DNA from: Liolophura sinensis
Taxonomy: Eukaryota; Mollusca; Polyplacophora; Chitonida; Chitonidae
Reading direction: 5' to 3'
Assembly: GCF_032854445.1 (NCBI RefSeq)
Contig: NC_088295.1
Coordinates: 45,807,385 to 45,871,384 of the forward strand
DNA length: 64,000 nucleotides
Shown here in pieces: positions 23,456 to 35,656 of the stretch (the stretch's first letter is position 1; every line of letters starts with the position of its first letter). The notes under the pieces were generated by a model. The model ran no database searches. It worked only from the letters and a program-made list of their open reading frames with translations, and was not told the origin of the DNA. The position numbers and the translations under genes were made by a program.

Positions 23456-23699
23456 CAGGGCCCTGATATTCAATACTGGTTTAAGACTTAACACCAGATT
23501 TATTTCTAAGCCAAGTCTTCAATTTTGTACTTAGCCTTAAAAAAAAATTATGTAACATTATATTAAATGTGAGCTAAAACTGCTGCTGATTGGACTTTGA
23601 CTTTAGAGAAATACAGTGGCTGCTAAGTTTGGCTAAAACTTTAAATATAACATATGAATACCAGTATTAGCAAATACACTTTTGAACAACTGGGCCCAG
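23456..23699. mobile_element. Inverted-repeat (MITE-like) element with GGGCCC ends
   Basis: The left end CAGGGCCCTGATATTCAA (23456-23473) is similar to the reverse complement of 23682-23699 (CTGGGCCCAGTTGTTCAA): 14 of 18 positions match. The interior is AT-rich with TTAAGACTTAACACC. It resembles small MITEs common in mollusc DNA, but the inner parts of the arms have decayed. Confidence 0.45.
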
Positions 23700-25179
23700 A
23701 TTACTAAGAACATTTAACACTAGTAGTGTGATTCTGGTGATGCCTGCTTCACTAGGCTGCCTGTTTAGCTTTGAGTCTCTGAACATGAAAAAGTGGTAAG
23801 TGTTGAAATGTGGTTTTGACTGATTACACAAGCCCTGTGCAGTTAGAGGGGTTCACACATGGCCAGGGCATTTTGCTGGGTACAGGCACTGTCAACACAG
23901 ATAACCCCCTGAGATAGCTGAATGGCTTTTAACATCTGTGACAAACTCATGTCAAACATAATTTTCCAAATGCTGTATTAACACTGCTATAAACATAATA
24001 AACATTTTTCTGCATTTTTTCTGCAAAAAAAAATGCAGTTGAATGTGCATAGGAATTTACTTAAAATTTTCATGGCTTTCCAAAACTGCACACTTCAATT
24101 GCAGAATGGTAAGAAGGTATGCATGCACTTTCAGTAAGTATGCATATGGAGACATTATGTTTTACATGTGCTGCAAATTTACTACCAAGCACATTCGCTC
24201 TGCTATATTTTGGCCTCAGAAAATAAGGCAAATCTTGAAATTCTTAACTGAACACGATCTACTTACATTGAAGGAAATTTCCACTCTTAATTGCTACATA
24301 CATACAATGTTAAATAAAAGTTAATATAAACTCACCAGATACAGCCATGTTTAGGGGTCCAATTGACCCCAGTAACAGGGGTCTTCATCCATATTAATAC
24401 AAACATATGTCCAAATTTATCTCTCCGTACTGCATGGTACAAGATGAGGATGTACAAGTAACTAAGGCTTCCCAACTACAATATTACTTGATATATGTAG
24501 TGAAACCAGTGCCCCACCAACTGAGCAGCTACGGGACAGTTCCCCTAAGACCAATCCATGGTACTATAACCAGACAAGTCAGTACAATATTTAGTCAGTA
24601 TACCAGTCATGTTCAGCCAAAGAGATAAGCCATTGATAAAGCCAGAGGTACTGGCTGTTTCTTCAGGGACTCCAGTTACATCAAAACAAGGTGTACAGCA
24701 AGGGCCAACCTTTTACCCAGGCCTTTTAACCCGGCTATGATGCATGTGTTAAGTACTGTTTACACTAGGCAGACAGATGTACATGTAGCCACACATACAG
24801 ATATTTCTAAAATACAACGGCTCCGGCTGCTAGTCCTCGGTAACCAGTAGGAGGGTCAGCTAACATTAATAAATGTGAGACGCTGACGCCTGATCTACAG
24901 TAGCTGTGCAATACTTACACATACCAGCAGAGCAATAATTAATTACATTATGAAGTAAACTATTATCACATTTCCACATGATCATATTATCGTTTTGCTT
25001 CTTATTTCTCCACACTAATGGAGATGATGCAAGAAGAGTGTTTTGTCAGGAAAATCTGAAACCATCAGCAAGAGCCTTAAACATTCATTCTCCACAACTA
25101 AATTTCTCTGGTGACTATTTGCACAAAGCTTTTTTAGTCATATCACCTTGACATTCTTTCCAGTTGCTGCCCTGACTGT

Positions 25180-25500
25180 ATCTGACACAAAATTTTTAAT
25201 GAAAAAACATGCATTTGTAGAGGAAAATGTGTCAAAAAATATCTCTTTTGGTGCTGAAACTCACAATTTCCCAATACTGTAATTATTCAACCTTTTTCGC
25301 ATGTTTGTAAAGTGTTTATTTAAGCATATTATGAAGGAAATACTGGGTGTGTACTGATAAAAATTATACTTCTTGTGAAGCCCTGGAACTGGCTAACCCA
25401 ACCAATGTAGTTTTGTCCCCAAAATCAAAAAATGTGTATAAATTTCAATGAAAGTTGCTCTCTCATATGCAAAGAGGTTGAGGAATTAGGGTAGAATAGC
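25180..25500 (+). repeat. Unclassified dispersed repeat, copy 2 (longest)
   Basis: Joins both halves of the family. The left part has ACATGCATTTGTAGAGG and TTTTGGTGCTGAAACTCACA (shared with 42240-42420 minus). The right part has ACTGATAAAAATTATACTTC, CCAACCAATGTAGTTTTGTC and AAAGAGGTTGAGGAATTAGG (shared with 14232-14400 minus and 26180-26305 plus). No coding capacity seen. Confidence 0.65.
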
Positions 25501-25559
25501 ATACAATTAAATGTCATAGCACCTTACTGCATGTAAGACAAGTAGAACTCCTTGAAAGA

Positions 25560-25622
25560 ATGAGTTAGTGAGTGAGTGCTTGGGGTTTAACGTCGTACTC
25601 AACAATTTTTCAGTCATATGAC
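25560..25622 (-). mobile_element. SINE fragment (CTCA-tail type), 3' end only
   Basis: TGAGTTAGTGAGTGAGTG then GCTTGGGGTTTAACGTCGTA and CAACAATTTTTCAGTCATATGAC. Same truncated form as at 18418. It lies just right of the dispersed repeat copy 2. Confidence 0.87.
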
Positions 25623-26119
25623 CCTTAAAAGAAGAGGCAAAATGCACAGTTCAGTTACATCCGAAACTGTTCCTTTTTTATGAGCCTCTCCTCTCCATAA
25701 CTGCAGAAGAAAAAAATTGTATGCAGCCATAAAGTGTCTGCTAATGGCTTTTAAAGAATCACAAACTGGGCTTAGCTTAGTGTTTTGGTTTATGAAAGGG
25801 CAAAATATTTAGGGCTTTTGGTACATATATACAGTCTGGGCTATGAAACAGTTAACACGGTGTAACAGGCATGTTCATTAAGCAGCCAGGTGTGGGTAAG
25901 TGCAGGCTGTACAGCCACCTTCTGCGAGAACATGGTAGCCTTGATCTGCAGTCGCCCATCCTCACCTCCACTTATGTCTGAATTATTACCTATGTTATCC
26001 TCTGCAAGAGACGTGTGTCGGTACACTGATACTAAGACACTCATGATGGGGGGTTAGGAAAGGAGGGGGAGAGGCCATGTAGGTTGCCTGTATGCTACAT
26101 TTGTACATTTACTGTTATT

Positions 26120-26310
26120 CTTTAACTCTGTCCCAGGTTTGCGAAAGGTTTACTCAAGTATATTTTAAGTGCATTATTCCTTGTAGACTGATAAAATCAT
26201 ACTTTCTGTGAAGCCTTGAAATTGCCAGTTTTGTCTTCAAACGTATATCATAAGTTGATCTTTCATATGCAGAAAGGTTGAGAAATCAGGGTAAGTCATT
26301 TTTAGGTCTG
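26120..26310 (+). repeat. Unclassified dispersed repeat, copy 3
   Basis: Shares, in order with 25290-25500: TTTGCGAAAG-TTTA or TTTGTAAAG-TTTA, ACTGATAAAA, ATACTT, TGTGAAGCC, GTTTTGTC, and TCATATGCA-AAAGGTTGAG. About 600 bp from copy 2 in the same orientation. Confidence 0.6.
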
Positions 26311-27641
26311 TCAGAAGTGCTCAGATGTGCAGAAAAAAGCAGAGCTGAGGAGAGTTTGGAAAGGGGAAATATGATACGAAGCAGATTGACCACTCTTGAC
26401 AGCAGCCGGGCATGGGGGATTCCTTGTCTACTGTAAGGGCAGTGCCAAGCCACGATCAATTATTAATATTTCACAGCTTTCAGCATTATCCCTGAACCTC
26501 AGGTTCAACACATAAACAAGATTATCTTGACTCAGAACTGCTTCTTGCAAAAGAGCAACAACCTGCAAGATGCAGGCAGCATCTTTTTTAGCACTCAATA
26601 TTTCTTATCTGCCACTCCATTTACACTGAAATCTTGTGTGTCTAGTTTCTTCCTGCCTCCATGCTAATCAGATTTTTTAGTGCGCTGATTTCTCATCTTG
26701 TGCCAATTTTTTACATGCAGAATTTTACATGCATTCCTAATACTCCAGCACATAGCATAATGCGTGTGCAAACATCTTTTACGCAGACCTTTTTTTTTCC
26801 TGCATGTATCTCACAAAATGTGTTTTGCCCAACAGAACAAAATTACTTTAACTTAATTTAATTGTTGTTTTTACATGCTGAAATGATCAGGTTAATAAGA
26901 GTGGAGAAAAGCAAATCTTACAAAAATTACCTTTACCCTAATTCTTTAATCTTTTCAACCAGAACCGCGACCAATATTTTGTAACAATCTGAAAGAACTA
27001 TAGGGTGTAGAGAAATAATTTAGTTTTATGAAGCTTGCATCTTATGTGACACAAGAAAATCATCTTTGCATCACTGACTTGCAAAGTTGGACAAGAGAAC
27101 AATTATTGAGATGCCACATTTTTCAAGACCCCGTCACTATGTACATTTTTCAAACGTAATATTAGTATACCATTAAATGAAGTGAAAAGACTTAGGTGCA
27201 AAAAGCAAAGAAACATGTTTCTAAAAATTTTCGAACGTTTTTTTTTTCCCCCACAAAATAAAACTATATCAAATGGCTTCATTTTTTAAATGCGGACACA
27301 GCCATGAACTTCTGGGCATAACCTTGCAATCTTTAAATACCTGAAGGCAAAGCAATGTACCACATCTGAGTTCACAAAATGTTAATATAATCTTTACATG
27401 AGTTTTCAAACAAAGCCAGATTTAACACTGCTATAATACTAAAAAATAACTGAAAGGGATTTCCTACATAAAGGTGTAAATAATGGTACCTTTCCTGGGA
27501 AAGACATCCAAATAGTGGATACCTGTCAATTGCTTACTTTGAAAATAACTTTTTGTGAATAACATCATCAGAACTCAGGTAGTCAAAACAGACAGAAAAC
27601 GACAAAAACAAATGTATCGGCAGTAAATCACAAAACTGTAC

Positions 27642-27750
27642 CTTTGAGCAACTTTTTCAGGTCCTTGGCAGCTTTGCTGGTGGTGAATTTGTTGACAAGA
27701 TCCAGGGCAGTTTGGTCATAGGAGTTGGCCTTGTTGACATCTGCCCCACA
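27642..27750 (-). CDS. Caskin-like exon 8, end of ankyrin repeat 6 and half repeat 7
   Basis: The 109 nt, phase 0 to 1, acceptor TTCCAG and donor AAAG|GTACAG, give residues 243-278. CGADVNKANSYDQTALDLV continues to NKFTTSKAAKDLKKLLK. The segment QTALD-(I/L)-V-x-x-FTTS-x-A closes the ankyrin block in known Caskins. The half repeat caps the hydrophobic core. The intron that follows is the largest in the window (10041 bp). Confidence 0.94.
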
Positions 27751-28809
27751 CTGGAAGTACATAGAACACTGGTCAGTATACAGTGAGCACAGGCTATGGT
27801 TCCTACACCACACAGGACATACATCATCCTAACCAGTGTTATCACCCCAGAATCCTAGTCTGTTGTAAACAACATAGATTAGAACAAGTCAGCTGATGTG
27901 GAAAACAGATCCTAGTCTGGACAATAAGATGTGCAAGGTGTACTACACATACAAATATAAGTTTGGAGATGCAAGTGTAAAAATATGCCCCCTGTCGGCA
28001 AAAACAGACTGAAAAACAGAGTGTAGTGTGGCAAGATGGCAACGCTGTTTTGTTGAGACAAATCAAAGGAGGATTCAAAATTAACTATGAAATACCAATG
28101 GCCAATATGATCACTGTCCACAGAAATCTCCTCATCCTTTAGTTAATATATATATTAAACCATAAGGTAAACAACATGTGATGAAATTTTATTTTATTAA
28201 CTGCTATTTATTTAGGTTTTGTTAATCTTTGTTTTTTTTCAATCACACTACTGAGTAAAAAATTCAAAATCCCTGTACAGATGACACAGAATTAACAGTA
28301 ATAATGATGAAATAGAATGTTTTAGAACAGTGAAAAAAACAACAATCAATAGTTTAATGTCTTTCCATAGTACAAAAGTATACATTATATTTTGAAAGCC
28401 TGTGAGGTATTTTCTATATGATAAGTCACAATACTGATGAAATACTGCTGAGGTTATATGAACCGAACTGAAGACAGAATTATTCACTCATTTTATGAGA
28501 TAATGCCAAACAGGGGACATAACCTCTGAGTACAGAACATTATCATGTGCATTTTTCTCTCCCTTGGTTCATCCTGTATGTTTTATGTTCTTTTTTTTTA
28601 AGGAAGGAGCCAATTGTATAGGTAGGTAACACAGCTACAATAATAAATAATAATAAAAGTTTGACCACAATGCAACTTCATTGAAGATACATGAATCAAA
28701 GCTTTTGAATTCTATTATTCTGGAACTTCTACCAAGCAGAACATAAATGAAGGATGTGTGCAGAAATTTAAGTGACATCACTGTTCTTTCTATATAAATC
28801 AACAGTGAG

Positions 28810-29113
28810 ATTTATTTAGTTGATTGATGCTAAACCCCATACTCATGAACTTTTCACTTGACGATGGGTGTCAGACATGTGAATGGGGGGGAAACCAGAG
28901 TACGTTTAGCCAGGTACTGACAAACTTTCCCACATGTCAGGCACTGACTTGCACAACATATTGGAAGAATACATGGGGCCTTCAGGGAACTAAACACTGC
29001 CTACAAGAGCTGTTAACTGCTCATTGTCACCAAAACCCCACTGAGAATGGAAAGAAGGGAATACATAGATGCCCTGCCCAAGGCCAGGGTTGAAGCCACA
29101 CCTCAATTACTAC
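28810..29113 (-). mobile_element. SINE of a third type, diverged, near full length
   Basis: The 3' end (left) reads GATTGATGCTAAACCCCATA and CTCATGAACTTTTCACTTGA, clearly related to the conserved domain of the other SINEs. The core (GGAAACCAGAGTACG, ACTGACAAACTTTCCC) is instead shared with 63245-63538. At the right GGTTGAAGCC, in reverse, is B-box-like. Minus orientation. Confidence 0.6.
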
Positions 29114-30825
29114 AATGGTGGAATCTTACATCATACCACAGGAACACCTCCTCCTCCCGTATTAACTACGAATGAACCACAACTGATTAGCGCAGAGCGT
29201 TTTTACATCAACTCCCCCAAAATAGTCCACTGTATAATCTGATAGTCTATAAATACTCTAAAACATGCAACCGATGTACACGTATCTCATACAAAAACTT
29301 CAATGCAAATTTCTGAGGTGATTTTCAAAGGGGAAAAGCGGCACTTTTTTGTTACACATAATGCAGCCCTTTACTTACTAAAATGACATCAAAGATCAGC
29401 AGATAAGGCACAGAGACGTTCTGCAAAGTTCACATGTTAAAGTTCATTTATTCTTTTTTTCTTTCTGTCAATAAATGTCAATGTGTGATCTAACACATCC
29501 TGGGAAACAGCCATGAAGGTAATGTGTAAATTATTACCAACACTGTGATAGGATTTTAACTAATAAGTGTCGTCAGTCCATGCGCCTGATGTCAGGCCAC
29601 TCACCTGTCTACCCTACAAATCATAATGGTCACATCCATATAAACTTTGACCACAAAAATTTAGATGACAGACCTGAAGCTGCAGGTAAAAAGTACATCA
29701 AAGTAGATCGAACCATTATATTCGATGGTGATGTAGTCAGGCAAAAAACTGTTGTTAATAGGCTTAACTAAGATGAATCACGCATAAATCATCAGATAGC
29801 CGGCAGGTAATTGTCAGATTTCCTGATTACTCAAACCAATTGCAGTGTCATAAGTGGGTTATTTAGCAAACTAAGTCTTTTCTTTTTCCCCGCTCTCTCT
29901 CTTTAAGAGGATTGTGTAATGAATAGCCTGAGGGTTGAAGCAATAACAAAAGTACTGTACAATGAGTTGATGCCGTATCATCAGTGACAATTTATCATCA
30001 ACAAATATGCCTCAAAGGTTGATTCTAAAAGACTATGCACCACAAAGAACTTTTCACAGTTCCACCCTCCTATTCATTCACGGGCCCATTTCACCCATGT
30101 GAACTGCCACACTGATGAAGCCGGCACTGTTATTACAGGTAACTGATGACATGTCAGTGCTACAATAGTAATTATCTCTGTGACAGGATTGTCATCCACC
30201 TGAGTGTCCATGGGCCTATCAGCTGACAAACTTATGACAACACTTTCATTTCCTTTGATGTCAATCGTAACTTGTCTCTCAAACATATACAACAACAACA
30301 AAAAAAAAAACCCCCAAAAACTTGGTTTTGTCAAAAGTATACTATCTTACCAGACACAAGAAATTCTGTTATATATGTAGGTGTTTAAATTTTTTTCTCA
30401 TATTTATGCATGAACAAGCACGATTATATGGCTGACTGAGTATCAACCCATACTGCTATGAGAGAAGCAAAAAGAACCCTTCCGAGCAACATGATGTTGT
30501 GTTCTGACCAAGATACATTAGGTCAGTGAATTTCTTTCCACTAACACTATGACAGATACAATAAATCATTTTAATGCGACTGCAGAAAAAAGGAACCATT
30601 TCCTTCGCTTTCAATGCATGCCTACATGTACATAACTTTATCAGCTATGGGTACATGTACATGTATGTTTAGCTACAGTAAGCAGCTCGGTGGAAGGACT
30701 GTCATTATTATGGCATTGTTGTTGTTGTTGGGGCGATAGTGTTTATATCCTTGACTGTGGGATGCATTTTTTAAATGAACTTGTGTCACAACTTGTGACT
30801 GCACATTTCGTCACATACTGGTGTG

Positions 30826-30990
30826 ACTGCAGAATATTTCTCTTATATGACAGTGGTCAGGTTCACGGGTGGTGGATTCTGAGCGAAACGATAGCAATTC
30901 ACCAAACCTTATGATAGGTTGTGGATTTGAGCCTGCAATCTTTTGGTCAAAGACTAAGAATCCACCAGATAAGCTGAAACAATTCACGCC
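30826..30990 (-). mobile_element. Possible diverged SINE fragment
   Basis: GAATATTTCTCTTATATGAC followed by AGTGGTCAGGTTCACGGGTG follows the conserved-domain pattern (AATATTTCACTTATACGACG, GGCCAGCATTATGGTGG). Near 30936 GATTTGAGCC is a weak B-box in reverse. Similarity is by eye and low. Confidence 0.35.
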
Positions 30991-31344
30991 ATTTGCCAGC
31001 AAGGTTACCAGGGTTCCATAAACTGGCCAGAAAGAAAAAAAATTACCCTCTTAAATTCACAATTATTAAAAAAAATTTGAACATCAGGCTTATTCCATAG
31101 ACATTATTTAATAAATATTACACACCTTCAGCTATTCAGCATGATAGGTTAATGCAAGCCTGAAATGTCTGTTGGACAATGTACATTCCCGGCATGCAAT
31201 TTTAATTTTTTTTTTCTCCTTTATTACTTTTTCACTGATGATTTTCAACATGATGTTGAAGTTTGAAACTGAAGAAAGCTATCATTCTTTCTGGCCCACT
31301 TGATACATATCAGGGGACAAATTATTACGTAGAAGTGCTCTTAC

Positions 31345-31453
31345 GTCAAGAAGGAGTTTGACGGCCTCCAGTTTTCCATATTTGGCAGCTTCGTGAAGGG
31401 GCGTGCCCTGGAGAGTGGTCCTGTTGATGCTCACACCTGCCTGGAGCAGCAGT
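31345..31453 (-). CDS. Caskin-like exon 7, ankyrin repeat 5 end and repeat 6 start
   Basis: The 109 nt, phase 2 to 0, acceptor TTCTAG and donor GAC|GTAAGA, give residues 206-242. [15 protein letters not shown] completes repeat 5; [20 protein letters not shown] begins repeat 6. LLQAG-x-x-INR and G-T-x-LHEAA are both strongly kept in the family. The reading is unambiguous, with a textbook ankyrin helix-turn-helix pattern. Confidence 0.94.
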
Positions 31454-32503
31454 CTAGAAGAAACAAACCCACATACACATTGTATTATCACTATCACATA
31501 TACAACCAAGAATGTGGCAAAATACGTGACAATCCGAAGCAGTTCAACACAAAAATAAGATCTATGGTGGCAAAATATTGACAATAATTGTAAGTGTATA
31601 ATTTAGTTCCAAATGTAATATAACCTAAAATTTAGCCCTAAAAAATTGCATTTTTAGAGGCAAATTAATGTCATATTACATTTGCAAATAAATCATACAT
31701 TATTCCAGTAGGATATCATTCTACTTTCAAAACAAACCTGACACCACCTTTCTACAATCAAGAGAACTCTCAGATATCTTACGAAATGAGCAACATAGTC
31801 ATGGTCGAAATTTTTTTCCATTTTTTTAGGTAATTTTAAACTGACAACTGAAGAAATGGATGGCGGAGGGTTTGTTTAATGACAAACTTGCTAAACTCTA
31901 GATGTCCCAAATATAAATACTAATAAAAGCCATGGAATTTTACAATGCAGGAGTGCATTTTCTTTTTTTTTTGGATTTGTATAAATTCATATGAAAAATG
32001 TGTGAACAAAAATGTTGTTTTCTTCCAGTTACTGCTCTGCCATAACATACATTCAATACTTGACAACTGACAGTCCTATTCGCAACTTTGCAAATGACAA
32101 TGCACATGCAAGCACATCACACACGAAACAATGACCAACAGTTGCATGAGCAAGTCTACATCTGCCACTGCAAAGTGTATATGATCACGCATACCTTCTA
32201 TAAAAGATAAAAAAATCGTACTTCAAAGGCAAAGAAACAGCCTCGAGGTTTAAATGGCTGACCTTTTCCTTTATTTTTTCAAAAAGTTTTTTTTTTTCTT
32301 GCCTGCTGCATTACACACAGACTTTGTTAAAATCTGAACCTCTGTTGTCATTGAGTTTGATGCAAATCCTAGCTAGTTTGCCCAGCTTTTAACCTTGACC
32401 CTAACAGGGTAATACAACGTAATGCATTGTGCTGCATCAGGAGAACCTTTGTCCACCATGCGACGACCACATATCTCAGACGAGACAGAGAATAAAGGCT
32501 TAC
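31454..32503 (-). other. Intron 6
   Basis: A 1050-bp intron. It carries copy 4 of the dispersed repeat at 31620-31770. The rest is AT-rich with no feature seen. Confidence 0.75.
31620..31770 (+). repeat. Unclassified dispersed repeat, copy 4
   Basis: Shares with the reverse complement of 42240-42420 the landmarks CCTAAAATTT-GCCC, GCATTTTTAGAGGCAAAT, TTCCAGTAG-ATATCATTC, AACAAACCT and ACCACCTTTCTA or ACACCTTTCTA, in the same order. Confidence 0.6.
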
Positions 32504-32634
32504 TTTATCACTTCAGTGTGTCCGTTTTTGGCGGCAGAATGAATGCAGGTGGTGCGGAAGTTGTCTTTCATGTCTTCGGGGCTGTCTTCTAGTAGAATCT
32601 GACAAACATTGCAGTTCAGCAGAATTTCAACAAC
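32504..32634 (-). CDS. Caskin-like exon 6, ankyrin repeat 4 end and repeat 5 start
   Basis: The 131 nt run from acceptor TCACAG to donor AAA|GTAAGC, phase 0 to 2, residues 163-205. The translation VVEILLNCNVCQILLEDSPE continues with DMKDNFRTTCIHSAAKNGHT and EVIK. The Cys-containing second helix followed by a longer acidic insert matches the Caskin pattern, in which repeat 4 and repeat 5 are separated by extra residues. In repeat 5 the canonical TPLH is TCIH, a weak substitution, while SAAKNGH is typical. Confidence 0.92.
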
Positions 32635-32753
32635 CTGTGAGTGAAAATCAGAAAGCAAAAAAAAGCAATATTAAGCACTTGCACTGCAAGATTTAGGAAA
32701 CTAGGTCACTTGGAAGTAGGTCAGCTTGCACAATGAGATAACTTTATAAGATG

Positions 32754-32842
32754 CACCACCATAATGCTGGACGTCGTCGTATAAGTGAAATATTCTTGAG
32801 TATGGCTTAAAACACCAATCAAATCAAATAAATGAATAAAAA
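32754..32842 (+). mobile_element. SINE 3' fragment (AAATA-tail type)
   Basis: CACCATAATGCTGGACGTCG, TCGTATAAGTGAAATATTCT, then ACACCAATCAAATCAAATAA. Only the conserved 3' domain and tail remain. Confidence 0.85.
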
Positions 32843-34188
32843 TCATAAGATGCAGAATGCTATTAATATAACAACATGTAAAGTATCGCTTAGCACACAG
32901 TATCTAACACGATACAGAGAAAAGATCATGTCAGCCTAAGACACATACAAAATCGAAAACAGCAATCTTTTATCACCCACACACATTCGATACCTAACAT
33001 TATCATCTGGATATATCTTGGTGTACAGCTCAAGAAAACAACAAATTGTTTACCCCTTTCTCTTTAGGTGGTATTTCAACCAATATTCATTTCAGTCTTT
33101 TTCAATATGAAAGATGTGAGGGAAGGAAAGGCAATTGGGTGATAATAGAACAGAGCTCAGATGTAATATACCTGGGTCTGCTCTCAGCACAAGAATCACA
33201 TAAATCAGATCATGGATGTGCGATATTTAACTTGGTACATCTATAACACTTAGCCAGCAAGGCGCCACAAAGGAGCCAGTAGTATTTGCACCTTACTTGC
33301 TACCCCTGATAATACATAGGTTACTGCGAGACACTTTTTTTTTTACTCAATAACATAAATATTAACACCTGTTTTTCAAAATTTCGCTCAACATCGTCAC
33401 ATGTGTAAGGACAACTGTGAAAATGAGACAAACCGGAAACAGACAGATTTGAACTCTCAAGCTCTGCACTGCACAGACAACATGGGTGAATGATTACATA
33501 CATATGCCCTGACGTTTACTCCTTGTTCTCATGTATCTTAACATTTAATATGAATGCACCATACTAAATACATATATAGCCACAGGCCACTATCTGTATG
33601 CACAAGATAGACTAGTATGAGTCACAAGAACCCTGAGTCACTTCTATTCTACACCAGTTCCCAGCATAAATTTATAGGCCTGCGCCGGCTTTGTTGAAAA
33701 ACTGACCTCACATTATGATCATATAAATGGGCTGCAAGCAGTCATTTATTGACAGATGAACCTTAGTCTCGTCGATATTCTTCCCAATCATTTGGGAAAC
33801 GTGACAAGAATAAGATCGGTTTAATATGAAACACATTTAACACCTATGCACATACTTCTTATTGTGAATACAGTGAAGTGAAACAAGTGTCTCTTATTGT
33901 GCAGTCAATATATAAAGCTGCGTGTTATAAAAGGTGACACTGCCATAGTTCCATTTCTGTCTGGAAAATGTTCACCACTCTGCATTCACACATAACTGAT
34001 TCACATCGCAAAAGTAAGCGCCATAAAACCGCAGTTGATTTTATTGTTCAAGGCTAAATTCTTACCCACAAACTTAAACCATGCTGAGAATGTGGTATGC
34101 GGTGTAGCAAGTATACCACTTCTAATGAATGATCATCAGTCTTGTAAGTGTACATTGCACTCATGGAAATACAAATTTAGGAACAGGT

Positions 34189-34376
34189 TTTTATTTATCT
34201 GATTGGTGTTTTACACCGTACTCAGGAATATATCACTCATACAAATGTGGCCACCGTTAAAGTGGGAGGAAACCGGGGAGTGCCCGGGGTAAACCCACGA
34301 CCGTCCGCCGTTGATGAAAGATCTTCCCAGGAAGGTCGGAGAGGAAGCCAGCATGAGCTGGAATTGAACTCATTAG
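34189..34376 (-). mobile_element. SINE (AAATA-tail type), 5' truncated
   Basis: Minus orientation: tail TTTATTTATCTGATTGGTG, domain CCGTACTCAGGAATATATCA, core GTGGGAGGAAACCGG to GGAAGCCAGCATGAGCTGGA, and a B-box in reverse (GAATTGAAC). The A-box end is missing after about 34376. Confidence 0.85.
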
Positions 34377-35251
34377 AAATGAAGAGAAAACAAGGAACCC
34401 TACATATTATAGGTGAATGAATACTGCACATTTGAATCTTTACCAGTCATTCATATGACTACTTAATACCAAAGAATGACGTCTAATGCCAACAGGAACA
34501 GCCACACAATATGACAGTTTAACTTTGTGCTCCTAAACAGTCAGTTTAGAAATATGTTTTACTGTTTGTCTGTAACATGCTTGCAATGACAGCTGCAACC
34601 TGCAAACCCATCATTTCTACTGAGGTTTTGACTTTTTTTTCTTAATTTCACACAAGTTCACAAAACATTCTAATAATACCCACATCTAATACAAGTCTCA
34701 CAACTTTCTTCTTCATGAATGACGCCAAAGATGACACATTTTTATAAACCTCTACCTTCCTGGTCATGGAGGTTACCTTCAAACGTTGTCATTCATCTAC
34801 AAGTCTTCTCTGGATGCCTGCTTAAGTTTTGTACACTTTCATCATAAACACAGGAGGACATTGTTACCCCACGATCACATGTCGAGTTTTAAAAATTTCA
34901 GGGATCATTTGGTGCATGAGGAAAATGTCATGACATTTCTCACTAGTGTTGTCAATTCATTATTGCACGTTAAGACAAAAAAAGAAGTCTTTTTTTTTTT
35001 TTTTCAAGCACACTTGAAATTTGACACAAACCTGATGATGCAGAGTTTAAAGCCTTGCAGTATTGCAAGTGGATATCCAATTTTACATCCACCAGCACAC
35101 AGTTTAAATGGATCTGCTGTCAGGATGTAGAAAATATTGTAAGGTAACTGTTCAACATGCACGTTACATTTACATATGTGTCCTACACAGTGGTAAAATT
35201 CTCATAAAATACACCCCTTAATACGCCCGGCATAATAATAACCCCATGGCA

Positions 35252-35656
35252 TTATGATGTGCCTCTGTCTGTCGGTGTCGTGAGCTTATGATGTGCCTCT
35301 GTCTGTCGGTGTTGTGAGCTCATGATGTGACTCCGTCTGTCAGTGTTGTGAGCTTATGATGTGGCTCCGTCTGTCAGTGTTGTGAGCTTATGATGTGGCT
35401 CCGTCTGCCGGTGTTATGAGCTTATGATGTGGCTCTGTCTGCCGGTGTGAGCTTATGATGTGGCTCCGTCTGCCGGTGTGAGCTTATGATGTGGCTCCGT
35501 CTGCCGGTGTTGTGAGCTTATGATGTGGCTCCGTCTGCCGGTGTTATGAGCTTAAGATGTGGCTCCGTCTGCCGGTGTTATGAGCTTATGATGTGGCTCT
35601 GTCTGCCGGTGTGAGCTTATGATGTGGCTCCGTCTGCCGGTGTTGTGAGCTTATGA
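35252..35656. repeat. 34-bp minisatellite with 31-bp variants, about 12 units
   Basis: The unit is TTATGATGTGGCTCCGTCTG followed by CCGGTGTTGTGAGC. Some units lack three bases of the GTTGTG/GTTATG part (CCGGTGTGAGC). The left units use CCTCTGTCTGTCGG. Recent unequal exchange is likely because neighbouring units are nearly identical. Confidence 0.9.

Larger units (their letters stand above)
17601..27641 (-). other. Intron 8
   Basis: The largest intron (10041 bp). It contains SINE fragments (18418, 20341, 25560), a 70-bp tandem array (22085-22362), a 28-bp palindrome (22974-23001), a GGGCCC inverted-repeat element (23456-23699) and two copies of an unclassified dispersed repeat (25180 and 26120). 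No alternative exon with family-like sequence was found. Confidence 0.75.
27751..31344 (-). other. Intron 7
   Basis: A 3594-bp intron. It contains a diverged SINE of a third type (28810-29113) and a possible SINE fragment (30826-30990). Otherwise nothing recognised, apart from runs of A/T and a short GTT repeat at 30718-30729. Confidence 0.75.

Noticed and set aside
25841-26044. Minus-strand open frame containing LQIKATMF, considered as the SH3-proximal Caskin exon
   Set aside because: Vertebrate Caskins have LQVRATKDY here, but after LQIKAT the frame does not continue like an SH3 domain, and no fitting splice sites are present. The exon at 17509-17600 fits in sequence, phase and borders.
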